From JASGCK01 sp031538565 (lineage in GTDB: Bacteria > Pseudomonadota > Gammaproteobacteria > Burkholderiales > Burkholderiaceae_C): a stretch of 64,000 nucleotides of DNA. Where the stretch lies: the NCBI GenBank assembly GCA_031538565.1, contig JAVKLS010000041.1, positions 9,847 through 73,846 on the forward strand, written 5' to 3'. The notes beneath the pieces are model-generated. The model saw only the letters and a program-made list of their open reading frames with translations. It made no database searches and had not been told where the DNA came from. The position numbers and the translations under genes were made by a program. The number at the start of each line of letters is the position of its first letter. Positions within the stretch are counted from its first letter, which is position 1. This document shows, piece after piece, positions 31,900 to 41,237 of this stretch.

Positions 31900-31904
31900 T
31901 GGTT

Positions 31905-32264
31905 TTATTTTTTAACTTGAGCAATCATACGATCCATAAACACGGACGACTCGGGGAACAGTTTTTTTTCTGTTTCAAATTCTTGCAGTGACTGATCTTT
32001 TTTACCCACTTGAAAATACAAATAGCCCAGATGCGCGTGATAGCCAGGAGGTACGGCTTTATTGGCTGATCGGGCGATTTGGTAGTCGGCCTCTAGCTTT
32101 TCAATCTGCGTTTGAATGGGTACTTTGCCTTGGTCGTTATAGAGGTTGTACACCTGCGTTTGATACGAACCCCACTCATAAAGCGTTGCAGGCTTTGTTG
32201 CGCAACCACTGATCAGTAACGCACCAAGCGCAGCCATGGCGCCTAAAGTTGCGCGGCACATCAT
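31905..32264 (-). CDS. DUF4810 lipoprotein
   Basis: A 119-residue lipoprotein with lipobox LISGC. The conserved TLYEWGSYQTQVYNLY motif follows the acylated cysteine, and a TPR-like helix pair (YHAHLGYLYFQVGKKDQSLQE) fills the C-terminus. The ATG at 32264 overlaps the csgG-like stop (ATGA) behind GTGGAGG; a GTG at 32273 is an alternative. Five bases separate it from the DUF799 gene. It is the middle member of the trio. Confidence 0.88.
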   Translation of the reverse strand: MMCRATLGAMAALGALLISGCATKPATLYEWGSYQTQVYNLYNDQGKVPIQTQIEKLEADYQIARSANKAVPPGYHAHLGYLYFQVGKKDQSLQEFETEKKLFPESSVFMDRMIAQVKK

Positions 32265-32950
32265 GGCCTCCACTTCCCGCTCTCAGCGCCCTCTACCAAG
32301 CGGTTAATGGCTTCGCGAATGGCTAAATCAAGCACTTTTCCATTTAGCGTGGAGTCGTAGCTAACTGTGCTGCCGAAGCCTACAATTTCGCGATTCGAGA
32401 GTGCGTATTCGCCTGCACCTTGCGCGGAATAAACCACCTCAGAGGTTGCGGTATTGACGACGTTCAAACTGACTTTAGAGTAGGCGATTTGGGTTTTACC
32501 GCGTCCTAAAATTCCAAACAGCTGCTGATCACCTACCTCTTTGCGTCCAAACTCCGTCACGTCACCTGTGATCACAAAATCAGCTCCTTTGAGTTGCTGG
32601 ACTCGTCCTTTGAGATCCGACTCAAACTTGGCTTCGCCCAAGTTGTCACGGTCTAGAACATTAAAGCGATTAGACTGTTGCAAGTGCGTGATCAAAATAG
32701 TTTTAGCTTGACCGCCCAGGCGATCTACGCCATCCGAAAACAAGCCGCGCATAAAACTGGAGCGATTGTCAAACTTTCCAACAACAAGCGTGCTTTTGGG
32801 GCCGTTGTATGCGGTATGCGCCGATGCGACTTGTGCGGGCACGATGGATGTCGATGTTTCGCTTACAGCGCAGCCCGATAAGTACGAGATACCAACACAC
32901 AAAAAAAGGAGTCGGATTGATCGTACGAATACGTGTAGGTGGGGGTGCAT
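32261..32950 (-). CDS. CsgG/HfaB-family outer-membrane lipoprotein
   Basis: A 229-residue lipoprotein: signal with lipobox YLSGC, then the CsgG core (LVVGKFDNRSSFMRGLFSDGVDRLGGQAKTILITHL, shown here in part as KFDNRSSFMRGL), NRFNVLDRDNLGEAK, GADFVITGDVTEFGRKE and VVYSAQGAGEYALSNREIVG. CsgG forms the curli export pore; HfaB relatives serve holdfast anchoring. No curli subunit gene is in the window. It follows the GT39 gene after 29 bases on the same strand. Confidence 0.9.
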   Translation of the reverse strand: MHPHLHVFVRSIRLLFLCVGISYLSGCAVSETSTSIVPAQVASAHTAYNGPKSTLVVGKFDNRSSFMRGLFSDGVDRLGGQAKTILITHLQQSNRFNVLDRDNLGEAKFESDLKGRVQQLKGADFVITGDVTEFGRKEVGDQQLFGILGRGKTQIAYSKVSLNVVNTATSEVVYSAQGAGEYALSNREIVGFGSTVSYDSTLNGKVLDLAIREAINRLVEGAESGKWRP

Positions 32951-32979
32951 TTTTCTCTCGTTTAATTAAAAGCGTTGCA

Positions 32980-34746
32980 TCATAGCACTTGCTTTTTTAG
33001 GTCAATCAGTACCTCTCGCTGCACCAGCAAGCGAGCCAAGGCGTGTGCGCTGCTAAGGTTTTTCCACGTGATTTCGCCAGCGTTTTGTCTGCTACGAAAT
33101 ACGAAGCGGCTGGCAAGAATGCGCACTCTGGCGTCGTCCGCGGGCATGGGAGCATCTAGCGGCAATGCAATGACGGCATAGGACGCTGTTTGCAGCAGTG
33201 CGCTGGGTGTTGGCGCTTGCGATGCCGCATACGGCAGGGCGCGGTGATGTGGCAAGGCAAACTGAAAGCGCTCAAATTGCGCGTTGAAATTTTGTGGAAG
33301 CCACACTTTTTGCTCCGCAACTGCTTGCGTCGCTTGTGTGTCGAATTGTCCTGCGCCTTGATCGAATGGCGCGGCCAATGAGCCCAGCAGCGCCAACCAC
33401 GCAACGGAACTTGCTGCGACGAGGGCGACGCGAAATTTGGCGCGTAGCAGACCGATGACGCACATAAGCAAAACAAGCGCAAGCGCCACAAAATAAAACG
33501 GCGAGTAGCCAAAGTCCACAGCCAAAATGCTGTCCAAGCTGTACGCTGCCCACGCCAGAGCCGCAGTTGCGAGCGCGATGAGTGCAAGCGTCAGCATCCA
33601 CCATACGCGAGCAATAGCGGACGCGTATAACGCCAGAAGCACCGCTAACGCGGGCATGGCTGGCAAGATGTAGCGCCCCGAGCGCTGACTGGGCAAGGTA
33701 AACACCAGCATCCAAACCAGTAGCCACAGCCATAAGAGACGCACACCCAGCGGCGTGGCCATTGTTTTATCCCTCCAGTTTCGCCACGCAGCAAGCAACA
33801 AGCCAACCAGCAAAGGGCTGAGTAACCCCGCATTGGCAAAGGGCGAAAACCAAAATGTAGCGAGTCCATCTGACCAAGCCGAATCAAATTTTTTCGAAAA
33901 ATTCTCACCAATGACAAACTCGTGCCACACAGCGGCAGGATTGGGGTCGACAAAAAACCATAGCGCAAATCCCGCAAGACCTAGGCCCATCGCCAGCGCA
34001 GAAGGCCACGTACAGCGCCATAATTTTTGTCCGATCGTCTTGTTGCCAGGTGTGGATGCGCTCCACAGCACTAAAAAAAACCATAGCGCCACGGGCAGGG
34101 CGAGCACAAAAGATTTTGCCAGTAGCGCGGGAGTGGTGAGTAACCCTAGTAGCACGGCAAGCCTTGCGGGATAAGCTCCCCACAAAGGCATCTTGGTGAT
34201 GACGAGCGCACAAGCGGCAAATAAAAACAAGCTCTCGATAGAGGAGCTCAGCACGGGTCTGCCGTAGCGATAGGTGGTAAAAAACCCGAGATAAAGCGTG
34301 GCGGCAAGCAGGGCTGTCATTGCAACTTCTTGCCATTTGCGCGCGTCAGAAAAGTCACCGCGGCGTGGCGATGCTTGCGGTGCGAGCGTGCGAGAAAGCG
34401 ATGACACCCCTACTTGCGTGAGCAGCCACGCGAGCTGACCCACAAGGGCTGCTGTGAGCAGCGTCTCTAAAACATAAGGTAGGCGAAGCAACCATAGACT
34501 CCAAGCCCACCCCCCCGTCGCCATTGCTTGCCAAAACAACAGCGGCGGTTTGGTGTTGCGCATATTGGCAAGTTCCGATTGCAGCGGCAACCAGTGTCCG
34601 CTTTCGCTGGTCAGGCGGGCGATGTGCAGATAGACCATCTCGTCGCCATTGGTTGGCGCGTAACCGCTACCCAAGTTCAGCAAATAAGCCAGCGTTAGCA
34701 GCAGTGCACTTGCGCACACAGCGCCTGTGGTAACCCCGCGTTTCAC
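32980..34746 (-). CDS. ArnT/GT39-like polyprenyl-phosphate-sugar glycosyltransferase
   Basis: A 588-residue polytopic inner-membrane protein with about twelve helices. The first periplasmic loop has TNGDEMVYLHIARLT with the acidic pair of GT-C enzymes, and MRNTKPPLLFWQAMA follows, as in ArnT-like transferases. These use undecaprenyl-phosphate sugars to modify lipid A, LPS or proteins. It overlaps gtrA by four bases; GtrA proteins are linked to membrane translocation of such lipid-sugar donors, so the pair fits a surface glycan modification module. Confidence 0.88.
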   Translation of the reverse strand: MKRGVTTGAVCASALLLTLAYLLNLGSGYAPTNGDEMVYLHIARLTSESGHWLPLQSELANMRNTKPPLLFWQAMATGGWAWSLWLLRLPYVLETLLTAALVGQLAWLLTQVGVSSLSRTLAPQASPRRGDFSDARKWQEVAMTALLAATLYLGFFTTYRYGRPVLSSSIESLFLFAACALVITKMPLWGAYPARLAVLLGLLTTPALLAKSFVLALPVALWFFLVLWSASTPGNKTIGQKLWRCTWPSALAMGLGLAGFALWFFVDPNPAAVWHEFVIGENFSKKFDSAWSDGLATFWFSPFANAGLLSPLLVGLLLAAWRNWRDKTMATPLGVRLLWLWLLVWMLVFTLPSQRSGRYILPAMPALAVLLALYASAIARVWWMLTLALIALATAALAWAAYSLDSILAVDFGYSPFYFVALALVLLMCVIGLLRAKFRVALVAASSVAWLALLGSLAAPFDQGAGQFDTQATQAVAEQKVWLPQNFNAQFERFQFALPHHRALPYAASQAPTPSALLQTASYAVIALPLDAPMPADDARVRILASRFVFRSRQNAGEITWKNLSSAHALARLLVQREVLIDLKKQVL

Positions 34747-35183
34747 ACGCCCACTTTCCTAAACGTGACGCGGTCGTTAATGAGGAAGTTCACCAAGCTG
34801 GCAATGCCAATGGCAAGCAAATTGGCAAGTCCGTAGTGCAGCGCAAAGCCATCGGCGCTTGCCAAATAGCGTGTAAGCACGTATTGAATAGAGCTGCCAA
34901 TTAAGGTGGCTGCAACATATTTAAAAAATTGTGCGGATGTGGTTTTTGCATCTAAGCCACGTCGCTCGCGCCACGTCCACAAACGATTCCAAAAAAAATT
35001 GTAGGTGGTGGCGATGGCAATTGCGAGCGGCAAAGCGTAGCTGAGGCGCTCGCCCAGCGGGACTTCGACAAAAAGCCACTCCATGCCCGCGTAGAGAACG
35101 GCTTGATTTACAAAAATGCCTGAGCCTCCCACAATGCCAAATCGGATAAAGCGTAGAGCAAGACGTTTAAGGCGCAGCTTCAT
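34743..35183 (-). CDS. GtrA family membrane protein
   Basis: A 146-residue protein from the ATG at 35183 (upstream codons in frame are not conserved). Four helices; FIRFGIVGGSGIFVNQAVLY and TYNFFWNRLWTWRER are the family signature, with NFLINDRVTFRK at the end. GtrA proteins are implicated in flipping polyprenyl-linked sugars. The start overlaps the GT9 stop (TGATG) and the stop overlaps the GT39 start. Confidence 0.9.
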   Translation of the reverse strand: MKLRLKRLALRFIRFGIVGGSGIFVNQAVLYAGMEWLFVEVPLGERLSYALPLAIAIATTYNFFWNRLWTWRERRGLDAKTTSAQFFKYVAATLIGSSIQYVLTRYLASADGFALHYGLANLLAIGIASLVNFLINDRVTFRKVGV

Positions 35184-36439
35184 CACGCATCCAGTCCGAG
35201 CATCTGCGCTGCGTGCACGAGCACTTGCTCGGGCGTGATGTCTTGCAAGCACACGTTGTTGCCGTCGCAGCTGCTGGTGCGGTGGTTGTAGGCGGTCAGG
35301 CATGGCGAGCACGCCGTGCCTGCAAATAGCGCAGCGACTTGTCCGCCCAAGCTAGAGGCAAGGGGTGCATACAGCGCGGGCGTTTCGGGGCCAAAAAACA
35401 TGATGGTGTGAATGGGAGTGAGTGCGGCAAAATGCCCAGGCCCGCCGTCGTTGGTAATGAGGAGCTTGGCGTAAAAAAACAGCACCAATAACTCGCGAAT
35501 GCTGTGGGTGTAACCCGTTAAATCAAGCACAGCATCGCTGCCAAGCTCGGCTACCAGACTTTGCGCCAGTGGTTTGTCGACGGGCAAACCAATAAATCCT
35601 ACCGCACAGCCATTGCCCAGCAAGGCTTTGGCGACTTTGGAAAAGTAGGCTCTGGGCCAAGCACGAATCGGCAAAATACCGCCGCCTGGGTAGAGCAGCA
35701 CCAGCGGCTTGTTGTCTAGCGCTGGAAAGTCGCGCTTGAGTTTGGCAACAGCCGCAGCTAATTCGCCTTCACGCAGTGTCAAAGGCTGCAAGGTGTTAAA
35801 GCGACTATCGGCGGCAAAACTAACGTGCGCTTGCTTGCTGCGCGGTAGATTGTTTTGCGGTTGTTCTAGCGCCCGCGCCAGCGTGATGAATTGGTCTTTC
35901 ATGCTGCGGTAGGGGTTGTAGGGTACGGCGCAGTTGATGAAGCTACCGCGGTACAAACCCTCTTGCGTGTGCGGTGTAAAGCCTGCAATGCGGCTTGCAC
36001 CTGTAAGGTGGGCGATGCAGCTACTGATGCGTGCAAACAGTTCGCAGTCGATCACCGCGTCCACACCTGCGCGGCGCAAATTGCGGATGACACGGTACAA
36101 GCTGCCAAGCAAACCCAAAAGGGAGGAGTCGTCTAGTGCATGCATATGCTCAGGGCGAGTAAAGCCCAGCAGCCGCACGATTTCTTGGTTTTTTCCAAGC
36201 TGCACCACGTGCAGCTCGGCATCAGGGTGGCGGTCTTTGAGATACGCAATCATGGGCTGCGCCAGCACCATCGAGCCCATTTCGGAGAGCATCAAAATTG
36301 CAATCGCTTTGGGGTGAAATGCTTGTCCTGCGGCTTGGCTATCTGCGCCTTGCGCTTTAAAACGATGCGCCAGCGACAGCGCTGCACACAGCGCTTGTCC
36401 TGCATAGCGATCGACGAATCGTTGGGTATCAATCTTCAT
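35183..36439 (-). CDS. Glycosyltransferase family 9 (heptosyltransferase-like)
   Basis: A 418-residue GT-B enzyme. AIAILMLSEMGSMVLAQPMI is the N-terminal ADP-heptose transferase-like block, VVQLGKNQEIVRLLGF follows, and the donor site region is LLITNDGGPGHFAAL. The C-terminus has a cysteine cluster (CSPC, CDGNNVC) uncommon in classic WaaC/WaaF but seen in some GT9 paralogues. It probably acts in LPS core or another surface glycan. It overlaps the small membrane gene by 11 bases and gtrA by a TGATG junction. Confidence 0.9.
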   Translation of the reverse strand: MKIDTQRFVDRYAGQALCAALSLAHRFKAQGADSQAAGQAFHPKAIAILMLSEMGSMVLAQPMIAYLKDRHPDAELHVVQLGKNQEIVRLLGFTRPEHMHALDDSSLLGLLGSLYRVIRNLRRAGVDAVIDCELFARISSCIAHLTGASRIAGFTPHTQEGLYRGSFINCAVPYNPYRSMKDQFITLARALEQPQNNLPRSKQAHVSFAADSRFNTLQPLTLREGELAAAVAKLKRDFPALDNKPLVLLYPGGGILPIRAWPRAYFSKVAKALLGNGCAVGFIGLPVDKPLAQSLVAELGSDAVLDLTGYTHSIRELLVLFFYAKLLITNDGGPGHFAALTPIHTIMFFGPETPALYAPLASSLGGQVAALFAGTACSPCLTAYNHRTSSCDGNNVCLQDITPEQVLVHAAQMLGLDA

Positions 36440-36737
36440 TTTTTATACGTTTGCACCAGAGTTTGCGCCAGAGCCACCTTGTGGCTCCAAGCATCAGCAG
36501 GGGTGAGAGCACGACATCGACGCCATTTTTAGCAGGATACAAAAGCAGCCATGCCGCGCACAGAACAAGGGCGATCATACCTAGCCGCGTGCGGGCTGCG
36601 CGACACCAAGCAAACGCCACCAGCACCGCGCCTAGCGCAAAGGTCAGTGGTTCACGCCCAAAGCCGTATAGATTGAGCGTTTGCCCTGTCAACAAATCGA
36701 CGAGCAGCGCGGTGTAGAGCAGCGTAAGCAGTTTCAT
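36429..36737 (-). CDS. Hypothetical small membrane protein of the glycan operon
   Basis: A 102-residue protein with three or four hydrophobic helices and a basic C-terminal tail (WLWRKLWCKRIKNED). No family recognised. It is real by context: the ATG overlaps the sialidase-like stop (ATGA) and the 3' end overlaps the GT9 gene. A role in the same envelope glycan process is likely but unproven. Confidence 0.75.
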   Translation of the reverse strand: MKLLTLLYTALLVDLLTGQTLNLYGFGREPLTFALGAVLVAFAWCRAARTRLGMIALVLCAAWLLLYPAKNGVDVVLSPLLMLGATRWLWRKLWCKRIKNED

Positions 36738-37966
36738 GGCCCCTCCTTAGAGTTGCTTTCGATATTGAAAACGACGTGCCGAATTTGGCGCTTTTGGTAG
36801 GTGTAGCTCACGTGCAGCTGTTGCCCCATCACAACCGCACTGGGATAGGAGTATTCGTTAAATGGCACGCCCGCCAGTTGCTGTGGTTCGTTCTCTAGGG
36901 TTGCCAAACGCTGCCAATTGCCCAGTCCATTTGGCGAGGCATCAATGACCAAGCGATGCCGCCCTGTGCGCTGCGAATTGTGAACCAGCAAGGTTTTTCC
37001 CGCCACGCGCAGCGCCGCAAGTGAGGAGTCGGGGTTGATGATGTCGTCTGTGCCACTTGAAGCGTTTTCCCATGACAAACCGCCATTGTTGGTTTGTGCA
37101 AAACGCAGTTGTTGTGCCTCGGAGTTGTCGCGCAAATACGCCAGCGCGTCGGTGCTTGAGCTCACCGCCACCGTGGGTTGCAAAGAGGCTAAATTCCCCG
37201 CCATGCGAACGACCGCATCACGTGCCTGCACCAACTGGCCGCCGCGATCCAAGCGAATCGCCAAAGGATATTTAATGCCTAGCTCAAAGTAGACGGGTAA
37301 CAGTACGCCGCCGCCTGTGAGGGGAATGGGTGCGCCGCGTACCAAATGGCTGATATTAAAAAACGGCGACAACTCCAAAAAACCTAAGGGCACATATGCG
37401 CCGCCATTGGACGCTTGCGTCAAATGCAAAATGCGCGACGCCGCCCAGCCGCCCAACCACGTGGTTGCGACGACGTACAGATGCGTGTTGCCCTGACTGT
37501 CCACCCACGCCACGGGATTGCCCAAGCGACGGATCGACAAAAACGGATTCCACCCCCCTAGCGCTTGAAATGCGGCCTGGCGGTTGACGGCAACCGTGGG
37601 TGTGCTCCAGCTGCTCGCACCATCAGGCGTGCGCACAAATTGGCTTGTCAAAATTTGTACGTCTTCACCGCTTTCGCGGGAGCCTGCAAACCAAAAAACA
37701 CGTAGGCGGCCGTCTGGATCCGCCAGCAAAAACGAGGCGTGCGCAGCAGGGGTGCCGGGCGGCATGGGAATGTCGTGACGCGCCACCTCGCGTAGAGCGA
37801 CTAAATTTAATTTCTTGTTTGAAGCCGATGGCGCGAGAGTGGGTGCAAACGCAGGCAGTGCAAATGCGTCAACCGATAGCTGCGGTAGCGCCGCTTGCCG
37901 CCAAGCGCCAAGTCCTGCGACCAATAGCGCGAGCGCAGCAAAAACTGTGCGCGTGCGCGGCTGCAT
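36734..37966 (-). CDS. Sialidase-like (BNR-repeat) secreted or membrane-anchored protein
   Basis: A 410-residue protein from the ATG at 37966 (five bases after the tldD stop). One N-terminal hydrophobic segment (VFAALALLVAGLGAW) serves as signal or anchor. The body is a six-bladed sialidase-like propeller with HASFLLADPDGRLRVFWFAG, WSTPTVAVNRQ, NNGGLSWENAS and FNEYSYPSAVVMGQQLHVSY. An Arg triad cannot be confirmed, so hydrolysis of sialic acid is not claimed. Its setting with GT9, GtrA and GT39 suggests glycan binding or trimming in the periplasm. Confidence 0.8.
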   Translation of the reverse strand: MQPRTRTVFAALALLVAGLGAWRQAALPQLSVDAFALPAFAPTLAPSASNKKLNLVALREVARHDIPMPPGTPAAHASFLLADPDGRLRVFWFAGSRESGEDVQILTSQFVRTPDGASSWSTPTVAVNRQAAFQALGGWNPFLSIRRLGNPVAWVDSQGNTHLYVVATTWLGGWAASRILHLTQASNGGAYVPLGFLELSPFFNISHLVRGAPIPLTGGGVLLPVYFELGIKYPLAIRLDRGGQLVQARDAVVRMAGNLASLQPTVAVSSSTDALAYLRDNSEAQQLRFAQTNNGGLSWENASSGTDDIINPDSSLAALRVAGKTLLVHNSQRTGRHRLVIDASPNGLGNWQRLATLENEPQQLAGVPFNEYSYPSAVVMGQQLHVSYTYQKRQIRHVVFNIESNSKEGP

Positions 37967-37971
37967 GGCAA

Positions 37972-39429
37972 TTAAGCCGTCCCGCCTACCGTCATGCCCT
38001 CGATGCGAAGCGTGGGCTGACCCACGCCCACGGGCACGCTTTGACCTTCTTTGCCGCAAACGCCTACGCCTGAGTCAAGTGCCATGTCGTTGCCAATGAG
38101 GGTAATTTTTTTGAGCGACTCGGGTCCCGAGCCAATAATGGTTGCGCCTTTGACGGGATATTGGATACGTCCGTTTTCCACCCAAAACGCCTCGCTTGCA
38201 GAAAACACATATTTGCCCGAGGTGATGTCCACTTGCCCGCCGCCAAAGTTGGTGGCGTAGAGTCCGCGCTTTAAGCTTTGAATGATCTCTTGCGGGTCTT
38301 TGTCGCCGCCCAACATATAGGTGTTGGTCATGCGCGGCATGGGCACATGGGCGTAGCTTTCGCGCCTGCCGTTGCCTGTGGGCTTGACGTTCATGAGCCG
38401 CGCGTTCAAATTGTCTTGAATGTAGCCACGCAAAATACCGTCTTCGATGAGCATATTTTTTTGTGTGCGGTTGCCCTCGTCGTCGATATTGAGCGAGCCG
38501 CGTCTGCCCTTCATCGTGCCGTCGTCCAGCACAGTCACGCCCTTGGCGGCCACGCGTGTGCCAATCAACCCGGCAAAAGCGCTAGAACCTTTGCGGTTGA
38601 AGTCGCCCTCTAGTCCGTGCCCTACCGCTTCGTGCAGCAGGACACCAGGCCAGCCAGACCCTAGCACCACGGTCATTTCTCCAGCAGGCGCGGGCCTTGC
38701 CTCTAAATTGGTCAGCGCTGCGTCAACCGCGCTTGTCACATATTGCTCGATGAGGGCCTCATCAAAATAGTCCAGTCCAAAACGTCCGCCGCCACCTGCT
38801 GTGCCTGTTTCGCGCCGCACTTTGCCGCCGATGGTTTGCTCGGCAATCACCGTGACTGATAGGCGCACGAGCGGGCGCACATCGGCCGAGCGCTGCCCGT
38901 TAGCGCGTGCGATGTAGATGATGTCGTGCTCTGCCGCAATGCCCGCCATCGCTTGTTTGATGCGCGGATCTTTGGCTCTGGCGAGCCGCTCAACCCGACC
39001 CAACAGCGCAACTTTTTGCGCGCTGCCCTGCGACGCAATAGGATCGTCCACGCCGTACAGCTTGCGTGCAACGAGCGATGATGCTTTGTTGCCGACTTTT
39101 ACTTTGCCGTTTTTGCCGCCCGCACCAATGGCACGCACCACGCTGGCGGCGTCCATAAGGGATGCAAGCGAAATGTCGTCTGAATACGCAAACGCCGTTT
39201 TTTCGCCGCTCACAGCACGCACGCCTACGCCTTGATCGATGGAAAAGCTGCCCGTTTTAACGATGCCCTCCTCCAAGCTCCAGCCCTCTGAGCGCGTGGT
39301 TTGAAAATACAAATCCGCGTCGTCCACGGCGTTTTGCTGAATGTGGGAGAGCACCTTTGTGAGCGATGCGTCAGACAGTCCAAAGGGCGCTAGCAGCGCG
39401 GAGTGCGCCAAAGAGAAGTGTGTGGTCAT
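37972..39429 (-). CDS. tldD: Metalloprotease TldD
   Basis: A 485-residue TldD/PmbA-family protease with the zinc motif HEAVGHGLEGD (H266, E267, H271) and GGRFGLDYFDE, NRKGSSAFAG and ENGRIQYPVKGATIIGSG blocks. TldD acts with TldE (PmbA), which is not in this window, to cleave modified or unfolded peptides. First gene of the long minus-strand run. Divergent from argS with 40 bases between starts. Confidence 0.96.
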   Translation of the reverse strand: MTTHFSLAHSALLAPFGLSDASLTKVLSHIQQNAVDDADLYFQTTRSEGWSLEEGIVKTGSFSIDQGVGVRAVSGEKTAFAYSDDISLASLMDAASVVRAIGAGGKNGKVKVGNKASSLVARKLYGVDDPIASQGSAQKVALLGRVERLARAKDPRIKQAMAGIAAEHDIIYIARANGQRSADVRPLVRLSVTVIAEQTIGGKVRRETGTAGGGGRFGLDYFDEALIEQYVTSAVDAALTNLEARPAPAGEMTVVLGSGWPGVLLHEAVGHGLEGDFNRKGSSAFAGLIGTRVAAKGVTVLDDGTMKGRRGSLNIDDEGNRTQKNMLIEDGILRGYIQDNLNARLMNVKPTGNGRRESYAHVPMPRMTNTYMLGGDKDPQEIIQSLKRGLYATNFGGGQVDITSGKYVFSASEAFWVENGRIQYPVKGATIIGSGPESLKKITLIGNDMALDSGVGVCGKEGQSVPVGVGQPTLRIEGMTVGGTA

Positions 39430-39469
39430 GGGGAGATTGTAGAGAGCGCTCGTCCAATAGAATTGAGAA

Positions 39470-41227
39470 ATGCTCCGCGTCCAATCTGAACTTCAATCTG
39501 CCCTTCAATCCGTTCTTAGCAAGCTCCTCGCCGATGCGGGTTTAGCGCCCACCATTCACGCTCAGTTTGAATCGCCCAAACAAGCAGAGCATGGCGATTT
39601 GGCTTGCACGGCGGCGATGCAGATGTCTAAAGCGCTCAAGCAAAATCCACGCGCTTTAGGTGAGCAGATAAAAACGCTGCTAGAAGCCACGCCTGCGTTT
39701 GCCAAGTGGGCTTTGCCGCTGGAGATTGCGGGCCCTGGCTTTATCAATATCCGCCTCAAACCTGCTGCCAAGCAAACCACGGTGACAGATATTTTGCAAA
39801 GCGGTGCAGAGTACGGAGCAAAGAGGGCGGCGGACGCGAACGCACAAAAACTGTTGGTGGAGTTTGTCTCCGCCAACCCTACGGGGCCACTGCACGTGGG
39901 GCATGGTCGCCAAGCGGCGCTGGGCGACGCGATTTGCAATTTGTTTGCAACGCAAGGCGTTACCGTGCATCGCGAGTTTTATTACAACGACGCGGGCGTG
40001 CAAATTGAGACGCTGACCAAATCAACCCAGCTTCGCGCCAAAGGCTTTAAGCCAGGCGATGTGTGTTGGCCAACCGACCCAGACAATCCCGCGTCCAAGG
40101 CTTTTTACAACGGCGACTACATTGCCGATATTGCGAATGATTTTTTAGCTAAAAAAACGGTACTTGCGCGTGACCCTGATGGCGAGCGCAGCGTGACCGC
40201 ATCGGGCGATGCGGACGATGCCGCATCTGTCCGCGCCTTCGCAGTAGCCTATCTGCGGCGCGAGCAAGACTTAGACCTTGCTGCTTTTCGTGTGCGTTTT
40301 GATCATTTTTATTTGGAGTCCAGTCTTTACACCTCGGGGCGTGTGGAGCAAGCCGTTGCCAAGCTCATTGCGGCTGGTAAAACCTACGAGGCCGATGGTG
40401 CGCTGTGGCTTAAAACGACGGAGTATGGCGACGACAAAGACCGCGTGATGCGCAAGTCCAATTCAGACGCGCCAGGCGCAAGTCTGTATACCTATTTTGT
40501 GCCCGATGTGGCGTATCACATTGCCAAGTGGGATAGGGGCTTTACCCGCGTGATTAACATTCAAGGCACGGATCACCACGGCACAATTGCACGTGTGCGT
40601 GCGGGCTTGCAAGCGGCGGATGTGGGCATTCCCAAGGGCTATCCCGACTACGTGCTGCACACCATGGTGCGCGTGATGCGCGGCGGCGAGGAGGTCAAAA
40701 TTTCTAAACGCGCAGGCAGCTACGTCACGCTGCGCGATTTGATAGAGTGGACAAGCACCGACGCCGTGCGTTTTTTCTTGCTGTCGCGCAAGCCAGATAC
40801 CGAGTACACCTTCGACGTCGATTTGGCAGTCAAAAAAAATAACGACAACCCTGTGTACTACGTGCAATACGCGCATGCGCGCATCTGCTCCATTTTGCGC
40901 ACGTATGAAGAAGGCGGCGGCATAGTTGCAGCGCTGGCGCAGGCAGATTTAACTCCCTTGGATAGCTCTGCCGCGCAAGCCCTGATGCTGCAATTGGCAA
41001 AATACCCTGCCATGCTGGCAGACGCTGCGCACAACTTTGCACCGCACGATGTCACTTTTTATTTGCGAGACTTGGCCAGCAGCTACCATAGCTACTATGA
41101 CGCAGAGCGCATCCTGGTGGACGACGCATCAATCAAAAAAGCGCGCCTGGCATTGATAGCGGCAACAGCGCAAGTGATTCAAAATGGATTGGCAGTTTTG
41201 GGTGTTAGTGCCCCTGAAAAAATGTAA
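39470..41227 (+). CDS. argS: Arginyl-tRNA synthetase
   Basis: A 585-residue class I synthetase with an N-terminal Add-1 domain, the HIGH motif as HVGH (FVSANPTGPLHVGHGRQ), a KMSKS-equivalent KISKRAGSYVTL, and the C-terminal DALR anticodon-binding domain (VQYAHARICSILR). Length is normal. It charges tRNA-Arg in the cytoplasm. Followed after 10 bases by a SPOR protein, an arrangement seen in many Burkholderiales. Confidence 0.97.
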   Translation: MLRVQSELQSALQSVLSKLLADAGLAPTIHAQFESPKQAEHGDLACTAAMQMSKALKQNPRALGEQIKTLLEATPAFAKWALPLEIAGPGFINIRLKPAAKQTTVTDILQSGAEYGAKRAADANAQKLLVEFVSANPTGPLHVGHGRQAALGDAICNLFATQGVTVHREFYYNDAGVQIETLTKSTQLRAKGFKPGDVCWPTDPDNPASKAFYNGDYIADIANDFLAKKTVLARDPDGERSVTASGDADDAASVRAFAVAYLRREQDLDLAAFRVRFDHFYLESSLYTSGRVEQAVAKLIAAGKTYEADGALWLKTTEYGDDKDRVMRKSNSDAPGASLYTYFVPDVAYHIAKWDRGFTRVINIQGTDHHGTIARVRAGLQAADVGIPKGYPDYVLHTMVRVMRGGEEVKISKRAGSYVTLRDLIEWTSTDAVRFFLLSRKPDTEYTFDVDLAVKKNNDNPVYYVQYAHARICSILRTYEEGGGIVAALAQADLTPLDSSAAQALMLQLAKYPAMLADAAHNFAPHDVTFYLRDLASSYHSYYDAERILVDDASIKKARLALIAATAQVIQNGLAVLGVSAPEKM

Positions 41228-41237
41228 AGGTGGGAAT

